Source: Ottowia oryzae (GTDB taxonomy: Bacteria > Pseudomonadota > Gammaproteobacteria > Burkholderiales > Burkholderiaceae_C). Taken from it: DNA of 64,000 nucleotides. How positions within the stretch are numbered: position 1 is the stretch's first letter; the number at the start of each line of letters is the position of its first letter. This document shows, one piece after another, positions 33,138 to 40,068 of this stretch. Location: contig NZ_CP027666.1 of assembly GCF_003008535.1 (NCBI RefSeq), positions 3,399,501-3,463,500 on the forward strand, given 5' to 3'. The notes beneath the pieces were generated by a model, which did not search any database, was not told where the DNA came from, and was given only the letters and a program-made list of their open reading frames with translations. A program made the position numbers and the translations under genes.

Positions 33138-34838
33138 ATGACCCCCGAGGAAATCATCCAGCAATACGGCCCGCGCGAGGCCATGGAATACGACGTGGTG
33201 ATCGTCGGCGCCGGCCCGGCCGGCCTGTCGGCCGCCATTCGCCTGAAGCAGCTGGCGGCGGAAAAAGGCCAGGACGTTTCGGTTGTGGTGCTGGAAAAAG
33301 GCTCCGAGCCCGGCGCGCATATTCTTTCGGGCGCCGTGATGGACCCGAAGGCCCTGACCGAGCTGATCCCCGACTGGAAGGACAAGGGCGCCCCGCTGAA
33401 CCAACCGGTGACGGACGACGCCTACGTCTTCCTGAATGAAACCGGCGGCACGCGCGTGCCCAACTTCATGCTGCCGCCCTTTGCCCACAACCACGGCAAC
33501 TACATCGTCAGCCTGGGCAACGTGGTGCGCTGGCTGGCGCAGCAGGCCGAGGCGCTGGGTGTGGAGATCTTCCCCGGCTTTCCGGCGGCCGAGGTGCTGT
33601 ACAACGAAGACGGCGCGGTCAAGGGCGTGGCCACCGGCAACATGGGGATCGGCAAGGACGGCAACCCGACGGAAAACTTCCAGCTGGGCATGGAGTTGCA
33701 CGGCAAGTACACGATCTTCTCCGAAGGCTCGCGCGGCCACCTGGGTAAGCAGTTGATCGCTCGTTACAAGCTGGACGCCGACAGCGACCCGCAAAGCTAC
33801 GCCATCGGCATCAAGGAGCTGTGGGAAATCGACCCCAGCCGCCATACGCCCGGCTTCGTGATGCACACCGCCGGCTGGCCCATGGACGAGCACACCTACG
33901 GCGGCGCCTTCCTGTACCACGCCGAGGACAACAAGGTGTACTGCGGCTACGTGGTCGGCCTGAACTACAAGAACCCCTACCTCAGCCCGTTTGAGGAATT
34001 CCAGCGCTGGAAGACCAACCCGCGCGTCAAGTGGTACTTCACCGACGACAACGGCAACGTGAACGCCAAGCGCCTGTCGTACGGCGCGCGCGCCATCACC
34101 GCCGGCGGCATCCTGGCGCTGCCCAAGACGGTGTTCCCGGGCGGTGCGCTGGTCGGCTGCGACGCGGGCTACCTGAACGTGAGCCGCATCAAGGGCAGCC
34201 ACGCCGCCATCAAGACCGGCATGCTGGCCGCCGAGGCCGCCTACGACGCCGTGGTGGCGGGCCGCCAGCACGACGAGCTGACGGCCTACCCGGAAGCCTT
34301 TGAGGACAGCTGGCTGGCCGCCGAGCTGAACAAAGACCGCAACTTCAAGAACTGGTTCAAGAAGGGCCTGAGCGTAGGCACCGTGATGAACGGCTTCGAG
34401 CAGTACGTGCTGCGCGGCCACGCGCCGTGGACTTTGCACCGCAAAGATCCGGACTATTCGCAGCTGAAGCCGGCCGCGCAGTGCGCGCCGATCGCCTACC
34501 CCAAGCCGGACGGCAAGCTGACCTTCGACCGCCTGTCCAGCGTGTTCATCAGCAACACGAACCACGAAGAGAACCAGCCGTCGCACCTGACGCTGAAAGA
34601 TCCCACCGTGCCGGTGCGAATCAACCTGCCCGAGTACGCGGGGCCGGAATCGCGCTACTGCCCTGCCGGGGTCTATGAGTTTGTGGCGGACGAAACCAGT
34701 GGCTCTGGCGCGCAGCGCCTGCAGATCAACGCGCAGAACTGCGTGCACTGCAAGACCTGCGATATCAAGGACCCCACGCAGAACATCGTGTGGGTCACGC
34801 CCGAGGGCGGCGGTGGTCCCAACTATTCCGGTATGTGA
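33138..34838 (+). CDS. Electron transfer flavoprotein-ubiquinone oxidoreductase
   Basis: 566 residues, full length. FAD motif YDVVIVGAGPAGLSAAIRL near residue 18. ETF-QO-specific regions are GSEPGAHILSGAVMDP, YIVSLGNVVRWLAQQAE, TFSEGSRGHLGK-like IFSEGSRGHLGKQL, VGLNYKNPYLSPFEEFQRWK and GCDAGYLNVSRIKGSHAAIK. The C-terminal 4Fe-4S site is CVHCKTCDIKDPTQNI. It passes electrons from ETF (fatty-acid and amino-acid dehydrogenases) to ubiquinone at the inner membrane. The ETF subunits are not in the window. Confidence 0.96.
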   Translation: MTPEEIIQQYGPREAMEYDVVIVGAGPAGLSAAIRLKQLAAEKGQDVSVVVLEKGSEPGAHILSGAVMDPKALTELIPDWKDKGAPLNQPVTDDAYVFLNETGGTRVPNFMLPPFAHNHGNYIVSLGNVVRWLAQQAEALGVEIFPGFPAAEVLYNEDGAVKGVATGNMGIGKDGNPTENFQLGMELHGKYTIFSEGSRGHLGKQLIARYKLDADSDPQSYAIGIKELWEIDPSRHTPGFVMHTAGWPMDEHTYGGAFLYHAEDNKVYCGYVVGLNYKNPYLSPFEEFQRWKTNPRVKWYFTDDNGNVNAKRLSYGARAITAGGILALPKTVFPGGALVGCDAGYLNVSRIKGSHAAIKTGMLAAEAAYDAVVAGRQHDELTAYPEAFEDSWLAAELNKDRNFKNWFKKGLSVGTVMNGFEQYVLRGHAPWTLHRKDPDYSQLKPAAQCAPIAYPKPDGKLTFDRLSSVFISNTNHEENQPSHLTLKDPTVPVRINLPEYAGPESRYCPAGVYEFVADETSGSGAQRLQINAQNCVHCKTCDIKDPTQNIVWVTPEGGGGPNYSGM

Positions 34839-35169
34839 CACCCCAAGGTGTCTGCCAGCGTCTGCAAGCGCGTGCACGTGCGCGGTTGACCCGGCCACGC
34901 TAGGTCAAGCGGCCACCGCAACCGCTTTCATGCAGGACACCATCGGCGCGCCGCAAGCGATTGCGGCGCGCCGATGTGCTTGGCCGGGGGCCATTTGCCG
35001 CAGGGCGGTGCGCTGGAGCACGCGCCAGCCGCATTGGGCTTTCAATCGCCTCCGCGAAAACCCGAAGCGCCGTCCGGGTTCGGCTGCTGATAATGCAACG
35101 CGTGTGGCGGGCCGACGGCGCAGGAAAGCCGTTTCTGCCGAAAACAACGAATATGCAGGAGACAAACCT
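34839..35169. other. 331-bp intergenic region between ETF-QO and dctP
   Basis: No gene is seen. It starts with a short GACACC/GGTGTC hairpin at the ETF-QO stop, holds the long perfect hairpin at 34941-34976, and ends with the dctP ribosome-binding site (CAGGAGAC at about 35156-35163). Confidence 0.7.
34941..34976. terminator. Perfect 16-bp inverted repeat, probable transcription-end hairpin
   Basis: CATCGGCGCGCCGCAA and its exact inverse around a GCGA tetraloop. There is no T-run, so it is either a T-less terminator, a 3'-end stabilising hairpin for ETF-QO mRNA, or a protein-binding palindrome. Confidence 0.5.
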
Positions 35170-36141
35170 ATGAAAGTTGCGAATCTGGTTTTGGGGGGCG
35201 CCCTGGCAGCGCTGGGCGTGGGCGCACAGGCCCAAACCACCACGTTGAAGATCGGCTATGCCACCGCGCCGGATTCGCATTACGGCGTGGGCTCGAAGGT
35301 GTTTTGCGACCAGGTGGAAAAGGGCACCCAGGGCCGCTACAAATGCCAATACTTCCCCAACTCGGCACTGGGCGGCGAACGCGAGCAGATCGAAGCGGTG
35401 CAGCTGGGCACGCAGGATCTCGTTAACACGTCCACCGGGCCGGTGGGCAACTTCGTGCCGGAAGTGAAGATCGTTGACATTCCCTTCCTGTTTCGCGACT
35501 ACGACCACGCGCGCAAGGTGATGGACGGGCCCATCGGGCAAGGCATTCTGGCCAAGTTCCCCAGCAAGGGCATCGTCGCCCTGGCCTGGACGGAGAACGG
35601 CTTTCGCCACATGACGAACAGCAAGCGCGACATCGTCAAGCCCGAAGACGCCAAGGGTCTGAAGATGCGCACCATGGAAAACAAGGTGCACATGGATGGC
35701 TACCGCGCCTTCGGCATCCTGCCCACGCCGATGGCCTTTCCTGAACTGTTTGGCGCGCTGCAGCAAGGCACGGTGGACGGGCAGGAGAACCCGATCCCCG
35801 TCATCTTGTCGGCCAAGTTTGCGCAGGTGCAAAAGCACCTGTCTCTGACGGGGCACGTCTACTCGCCCGCGCTGCTGCTGTTGTCGCCCAAGGTGTGGAA
35901 TAAGCTGTCTGACAGCGACAAGAAGGTGTTCGTGCAGGCCGCCCAGGCCGCGGGCGCGGCCCAGCGCAAGAAGGTCAACGAAGACGAGGCCAACGGCATT
36001 GCCCAGCTGGAGCAGCAAGGCATGAAGGTCATCAAGACCGTGGACAAGCCCGCCTTCCAGGCCGCGCTGAAAGTGCCGTATGAAGGCTATGCCAAGGAGT
36101 TTGGCGCCGACAACATCAAGAAGATCCAGGACGTCAAGTAA
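35170..36141 (+). CDS. dctP: TRAP transporter solute-binding protein DctP
   Basis: 323 residues. Signal peptide MKVANLVLGGALAALGVGAQA. DctP-family features are TLKIGYATAPDSHYGVGSKVF, FPNSALGGEREQIEAVQLGT, GLKMRTMENKVHMDGYRAFG, FPELFGALQQGTVDGQENP and the selectivity-arginine region (KMR). It captures a carboxylate-type ligand in the periplasm for DctQM. ATG 35170 has AGGAG at good distance; the frame continues upstream without meaning. A hairpin separates it from dctQ. Confidence 0.95.
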   Translation: MKVANLVLGGALAALGVGAQAQTTTLKIGYATAPDSHYGVGSKVFCDQVEKGTQGRYKCQYFPNSALGGEREQIEAVQLGTQDLVNTSTGPVGNFVPEVKIVDIPFLFRDYDHARKVMDGPIGQGILAKFPSKGIVALAWTENGFRHMTNSKRDIVKPEDAKGLKMRTMENKVHMDGYRAFGILPTPMAFPELFGALQQGTVDGQENPIPVILSAKFAQVQKHLSLTGHVYSPALLLLSPKVWNKLSDSDKKVFVQAAQAAGAAQRKKVNEDEANGIAQLEQQGMKVIKTVDKPAFQAALKVPYEGYAKEFGADNIKKIQDVK

Positions 36142-36158
36142 GCTCCGATCCGACCAGA

Positions 36159-36198
36159 GCCGCCCGTTCGCCACGCCAGGCGCCGGGCGGCTTGCTTT
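36159..36198 (+). terminator. Intercistronic hairpin between dctP and dctQ, possible partial terminator
   Basis: Perfect 8-bp GC arms GCCGCCCG/CGGGCGGC with a 17-nt loop, followed by TTGCTTTTG. A leaky terminator here would give more receptor than membrane subunits, a common need in TRAP systems. Confidence 0.6.
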
Positions 36199-36222
36199 TG
36201 AACCCTCAACCGGTAGCCCGCC

Positions 36223-36735
36223 GTGCAGACTTTCGAGCGCGCCTTCGTCGCCATCAACCGCTGGATCCTGATCCTGCTTCTGGCCGCCATGTCGGTCATC
36301 GTGTTCGCCAACGTCGTCATGCGCTACACCACGCATGAATCTCTGGAATGGGCCGAGGAAGTGTCGCGCCACATGATGATCTGGCTGACGTTCCTGGGCG
36401 CGGGCCTGGTGCTGCGCTACGGCGGGCACATCGCGGTAGAGAACCTGCAGGACGCCCTGCCCCGCCGCGGTGGCGTTGTCATGCGCGCCGTGGTCGCCGT
36501 GCTGCTGCTGGCCTTCTTCGGCTTCATGGTCTGGTACGGCTGGCTTTACATGCAGCGCACCTTGTTCCAGCTGACGGCGGTCACGCAGATTCCGTTTGCG
36601 TACATCTACGCGGCCATGCCCATTGGCGGCATCCTGTTGATCGTGCACGGGGCTTTCATCGCCAGGCGCTACGTGCTGGGGCGCGAGTTCGCCGCCGATG
36701 AGCATTTCGACGCCAACGCGTCGGCATCGCTGTAA
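36223..36735 (+). CDS. dctQ: TRAP transporter small permease DctQ
   Basis: 170 residues, four predicted membrane helices (about 14-34, 49-67, 89-110, 128-148). The DctQ signature region is FANVVMRYTTHESLEWAEEVSRHMMIW. Start GTG 36223. It forms the DctQM inner-membrane complex using a sodium gradient. dctM begins 11 bp after its stop. Confidence 0.92.
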   Translation: MQTFERAFVAINRWILILLLAAMSVIVFANVVMRYTTHESLEWAEEVSRHMMIWLTFLGAGLVLRYGGHIAVENLQDALPRRGGVVMRAVVAVLLLAFFGFMVWYGWLYMQRTLFQLTAVTQIPFAYIYAAMPIGGILLIVHGAFIARRYVLGREFAADEHFDANASASL

Positions 36736-36746
36736 GGGGCCGAGCC

Positions 36747-38042
36747 ATGTTCGACCCCAGCGTTTTGCTCATCGTTTCGGCCTGCGTCTATCTGGCAATA
36801 GGCGTGCCCGTGGCCTTTGCCCTCGGCCTGGCCACCGCCACCACCTTGCTGCTGGCCGAAAACTACCCGCTCATGGTGCTGCTGAAGGAAACCTTCACCG
36901 GCATCGACTCGTTCCCGTTGATGGCCGTGCCGTTCTTCATCCTCGCTGCTGAGCTGATGAGCGGCGGCTCCCTGACCGAAGTGCTGCTGCGCTTTGCGGG
37001 CCAGTTCGTGGGTCACAAGCGCGGCGGCCTGGGCTACACCAACGTGGTTGGGCTGACGTTCTTCTCGGGCATCTCCGGCTCGGCGCTGGCCGACGCAGCC
37101 GGCCCTGGCGCGATGATGATCCGCATGATGGACAAGGCCGGCTACGACCGCTCCTACGCCGCCGCGCTCACAGCCGCCACCGCCATCGTGGGGCCAATCA
37201 TTCCGCCGTCGATCATCATGATCATCTACGCCCTGCAGGACGACAAGGTGTCGGTGGGTCAGCTGTTTGCGGCCGGCATCATCCCCGGCATCCTGATCGC
37301 GGTGGCGATGTGCGTGGTGAACTACCGCGTGTCCAAAAAGCGCAACTACAAGGGCGAAGGCCAGCTGCCGCCCCTGCGCGAAATCCTGCTGACCACGTGG
37401 CGCGCCCTGCCTGCCATCTTGCTGCCAGTAGTGATCCTGGGCGGCATGCGCGCGGGCTGGTTCACGCCGACCGAGGCTTCGGTGGTGGCGGTCTTTTACG
37501 CGCTGGTGTGCGGCAAGTTCGTTTACCGCACGCTGGCCTGGAAGGCGGTGCCGGACATCCTGGCGCGCTCTGCGCTGCTGTCGGCCTCGGTGCTGATCAT
37601 CATCGGCTTCTCGGCGTCGTTCGCCTGGGTGCTGACCATCGAAGGCATCCCGCAGCAGCTGGCCGAATGGCTGGTCAGCATGCATCTTTCGCCCGTGGCG
37701 TTCCTGATTTTGGTGAACATCTTCCTGCTGCTGTTCGGCATCTTCATCGAACCACTGCCCGGCGTGATGGTGCTGGCGCCGATCCTCGCGCCGGTCGCCG
37801 TGCAGATGGGCATCGATCCGGTGCACTTCGCCATGATCGTCATCGTCAACCTGACGCTGGGCATGATCACACCACCCGTCGGCGGCCTGCTGTTCGTGAC
37901 GTGCAACGTCTCGCGGGTGTCCATGTCGGCACTGGTGCGCGAGCTGGTGCCCTTCCTCTGGGCGCACGGCGTGGTGCTGTTGCTGCTGACGTTCGTGCCG
38001 GCCCTGTCCACCTGGTTGCCGCACATGATGGGCTTCAAGTAA
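36747..38042 (+). CDS. dctM: TRAP transporter large permease DctM
   Basis: 431 residues, about twelve hydrophobic segments. DctM motifs are DSFPLMAVPFFILAAELMSGG, GLTFFSGISGSALADAAGPGAMMI, AATAIVGPIIPPSIIMIIYAL and the mirrored C-terminal NLTLGMITPPVGGLLFVTCNVS. ATG 36747 with AAGGGG upstream. The glycine riboswitch of the next operon begins 40 bp after the stop. Confidence 0.95.
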   Translation: MFDPSVLLIVSACVYLAIGVPVAFALGLATATTLLLAENYPLMVLLKETFTGIDSFPLMAVPFFILAAELMSGGSLTEVLLRFAGQFVGHKRGGLGYTNVVGLTFFSGISGSALADAAGPGAMMIRMMDKAGYDRSYAAALTAATAIVGPIIPPSIIMIIYALQDDKVSVGQLFAAGIIPGILIAVAMCVVNYRVSKKRNYKGEGQLPPLREILLTTWRALPAILLPVVILGGMRAGWFTPTEASVVAVFYALVCGKFVYRTLAWKAVPDILARSALLSASVLIIIGFSASFAWVLTIEGIPQQLAEWLVSMHLSPVAFLILVNIFLLLFGIFIEPLPGVMVLAPILAPVAVQMGIDPVHFAMIVIVNLTLGMITPPVGGLLFVTCNVSRVSMSALVRELVPFLWAHGVVLLLLTFVPALSTWLPHMMGFK

Positions 38043-38082
38043 CCCAAGCGGAAGCCCCGCAGACCGGCGATATACTGCCGAA

Positions 38083-38266
38083 TCGTCAGGAGAGAGCGCC
38101 GCGAAACAGCGCCGCCGAAGGCTGAACGCTCAGGCAAAAGGACTGACGAAACTAGATTCTGTTGGAGAGAGGCGGCGCAGTTTGACAGCGCCGCCCACCG
38201 AAGGGGCAAGGGGCGTCGCGCGCGCAGTGCGCTGCCTTGAATCTCTCAGGTAAAGCGGACAGCAGG
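38083..38266 (+). ncRNA. Tandem glycine riboswitch (gcvT type)
   Basis: Two aptamers in a row. The first runs about 38083-38149, closed by TCGTCAGG/ACTGACGA with the core GGAGAGAGC and GCCGAAGG...CTCAGGCAAAAGGAC. The second runs about 38157-38266, with GTTGGAGAGAGGC, CACCGAAGGGGCAAG and CTCTCAGGTAAAGCGGACAGCAGG. The order and linker fit the cooperative tandem class that activates glycine-cleavage genes. A TATACT at 38071-38076 is a possible -10 just upstream. gcvT starts 70 bp downstream. Confidence 0.93.
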
Positions 38267-38335
38267 GTTCCCGGTGCGCGCCGCCCGTTGAGGGCTTCGC
38301 GCGCAAATGCTTTTCTTGTGCATTGGAGCCCGCCC

Positions 38336-39523
38336 ATGTCCGCCACGCCGCCTTCCGACCTGCTGAAAACGCCGCTGTACGACCTGCATGTCGCGCTTGG
38401 TGCGCGCATGGTGCCTTTTGCCGGCTACAGCATGCCGGTGCAGTACCCCACCGGCTTGATGGCCGAGCACAAGCACACGCGCGCCAGCGCCGGGCTGTTC
38501 GATGTCTCGCACATGGGTCAGCTCAAGCTGGTGGGTGCCGACGCCGCCGCCGCACTGGAAACGCTGCTGCCCGTCGACGTGCTGGGCCTGGGCTTGCACA
38601 AGCAGCGCTACGGCCTGTTGCTGACCGACGAAGGCACCATCATCGACGACCTGATGTTCGTCAACTGGGGCGACCCTGCGACCACCGGCGAAACCCTGCC
38701 GCGCGCCGAGGGCGAAGGCCCCGGCCCGCAGCTTTTCCTGATCGTCAACGGCGCCTGCAAAGCCGGCGACATCGCCCACATCCATGCCCGCATCGGTCAG
38801 CGCTGCCAGGTGCTGCCGATGCCCGAACGCGCGCTGCTGGCGCTGCAAGGGCCCCAAGCGGTGGACGCGCTGGCCCGCGTGGTGCCAGGCGTCGAAGCGC
38901 TGGTATTCATGACCGGCGCGCCCTTCGCCTGGAACGGCGGCAGCCTGTACATCACCCGCAGCGGCTATACGGGCGAAGACGGCTTCGAGATTTCCGTGCA
39001 CGCATCGCAGGCCGAAGCCTTCGCGCGCGCCCTGCTGGCGCAGCCCGAGGTGCTGCCCATCGGCCTGGGCGCGCGCAACTCGCTGCGCCTGGAAGCCGGC
39101 CTGTGCCTGTACGGCAACGACATCGACACCACCACCACGCCGGTGGAAGCGGGGCTGAACTGGGCCATCCAGAAAGTGCGCCGCACCGGGGGCGAACGCG
39201 CAGGCGGCTTTCCGGGTGCAGAGCGGGTGCTGGCGCAGCTGAGCGGCGAAAGCGCCCCCACGCGCCGCCGCGTCGGCCTGATCGCCAAGGAACGCATTCC
39301 GGTGCGCGAACCGGCCGCGCTGGAAAACCTGGACGGACAAGCCATCGGCCAGGTGACCAGCGGCCTGCTCAGCCCCATGCTCGACCAGCCGATTGCCATG
39401 GCTTACGTAGGCGCCGACTACGCCGCCATCGGCACCGAGGTGTTCGCCATGGTGCGCGGCAAAGGCGTGCCGATGGTGGTGTCGGCCATGCCGTTCCTGC
39501 CGCCGCGCTACCACCGCGGCTGA
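38336..39523 (+). CDS. gcvT: Glycine cleavage system T protein (aminomethyltransferase)
   Basis: 395 residues from ATG 38336 (GGAG nine bases upstream). Family motifs are TPLYDLHVALGARMVPFAGYSMPVQY, HTRASAGLFDVSHMGQ, RSGYTGEDGFEI, GLGARNSLRLEAGLCLYGND and GLIAKERIPVRE. It releases ammonia and makes 5,10-methylene-THF from the aminomethyl group carried by GcvH. First gene behind the glycine riboswitch. A longer in-frame start overlaps the riboswitch and was rejected. Confidence 0.95.
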   Translation: MSATPPSDLLKTPLYDLHVALGARMVPFAGYSMPVQYPTGLMAEHKHTRASAGLFDVSHMGQLKLVGADAAAALETLLPVDVLGLGLHKQRYGLLLTDEGTIIDDLMFVNWGDPATTGETLPRAEGEGPGPQLFLIVNGACKAGDIAHIHARIGQRCQVLPMPERALLALQGPQAVDALARVVPGVEALVFMTGAPFAWNGGSLYITRSGYTGEDGFEISVHASQAEAFARALLAQPEVLPIGLGARNSLRLEAGLCLYGNDIDTTTTPVEAGLNWAIQKVRRTGGERAGGFPGAERVLAQLSGESAPTRRRVGLIAKERIPVREPAALENLDGQAIGQVTSGLLSPMLDQPIAMAYVGADYAAIGTEVFAMVRGKGVPMVVSAMPFLPPRYHRG

Positions 39524-39526
39524 TTT

Positions 39527-39597
39527 CGTTTTTTGATAGAAACCGGGCGCCAGCCCTTGCACAACCTGCGCAAGCAGCTCTTATTTTCGGAGCAAAA
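39527..39597 (-). repeat. Dispersed GATAGCTG repeat, copy 13 (diverged)
   Basis: Minus-strand reading: AAATAAGAGCTGCTTGCGC, loop, GGCGCCCGGTTTCTATCAA. It fills the gcvT-gcvH spacer. Its end carries the gcvH ribosome-binding site (CGGAG). Confidence 0.7.
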
Positions 39598-39600
39598 CCC

Positions 39601-39969
39601 ATGACCACCCAGTACACAGAAGACCACGAATGGATCCGCGTGGAGGGCGACATCGCCACCGTCGGCATCACCCAGCACGCGCAGGATGCGCTGGGCGACG
39701 TCGTGTTCGTCGACCTGCCCGAAGTGGGCAAAACCTACGCCCAGAAGGAAGTGGCGGGTGTGGTTGAAAGCGTGAAGGCCGCGGCCGACGTGTACATGCC
39801 CGTCAGCGGCGAAGTCACCGAAGTGAACGAAGCCCTGCGCGGCGAACCTAGCCTGGCCAACAGCGACCCGGCCGGCGCGGGCTGGTTCTTCAAGGTGCGC
39901 CTGTCCGAGCCGGCGCAAGTGGCCGCCCTGATGGACGAAGCCGCCTACACGGCCTTTGCCGGCGCCTGA
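39601..39969 (+). CDS. gcvH: Glycine cleavage system H protein
   Basis: 122 residues. The lipoyl lysine is K59 in VVESVKAAADVY, and EDHEWIRVEGDIATVGITQHAQ and LANSDPAGAGWFFKVRL are typical. It carries the aminomethyl group between GcvP, GcvT and the L protein. ATG 39601 has CGGAG 9-10 bases upstream, provided by the repeat that fills the gcvT-gcvH gap. It is in a different frame from gcvT. Confidence 0.97.
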   Translation: MTTQYTEDHEWIRVEGDIATVGITQHAQDALGDVVFVDLPEVGKTYAQKEVAGVVESVKAAADVYMPVSGEVTEVNEALRGEPSLANSDPAGAGWFFKVRLSEPAQVAALMDEAAYTAFAGA

Positions 39970-40068
39970 TCGCCACGCAGAACGCTGAGTGAGGCGCACC
40001 GCGCGCGCGGCCCTTGGGCTGGCGCGCCCGGCGCGCCTTGCCCAACGCTTTGCCTGGAGATCCGCGCC

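Noticed and set aside
34675..35169. Upstream extension of dctP into ETF-QO
   Set aside because: A clear signal peptide and AGGAG ribosome-binding site mark ATG 35170; the upstream residues are non-coding-like.
38237..38335. gcvT starting inside the glycine riboswitch
   Set aside because: The extra 33 residues fall in the second aptamer and are not GcvT-like; ATG 38336 has its own GGAG.
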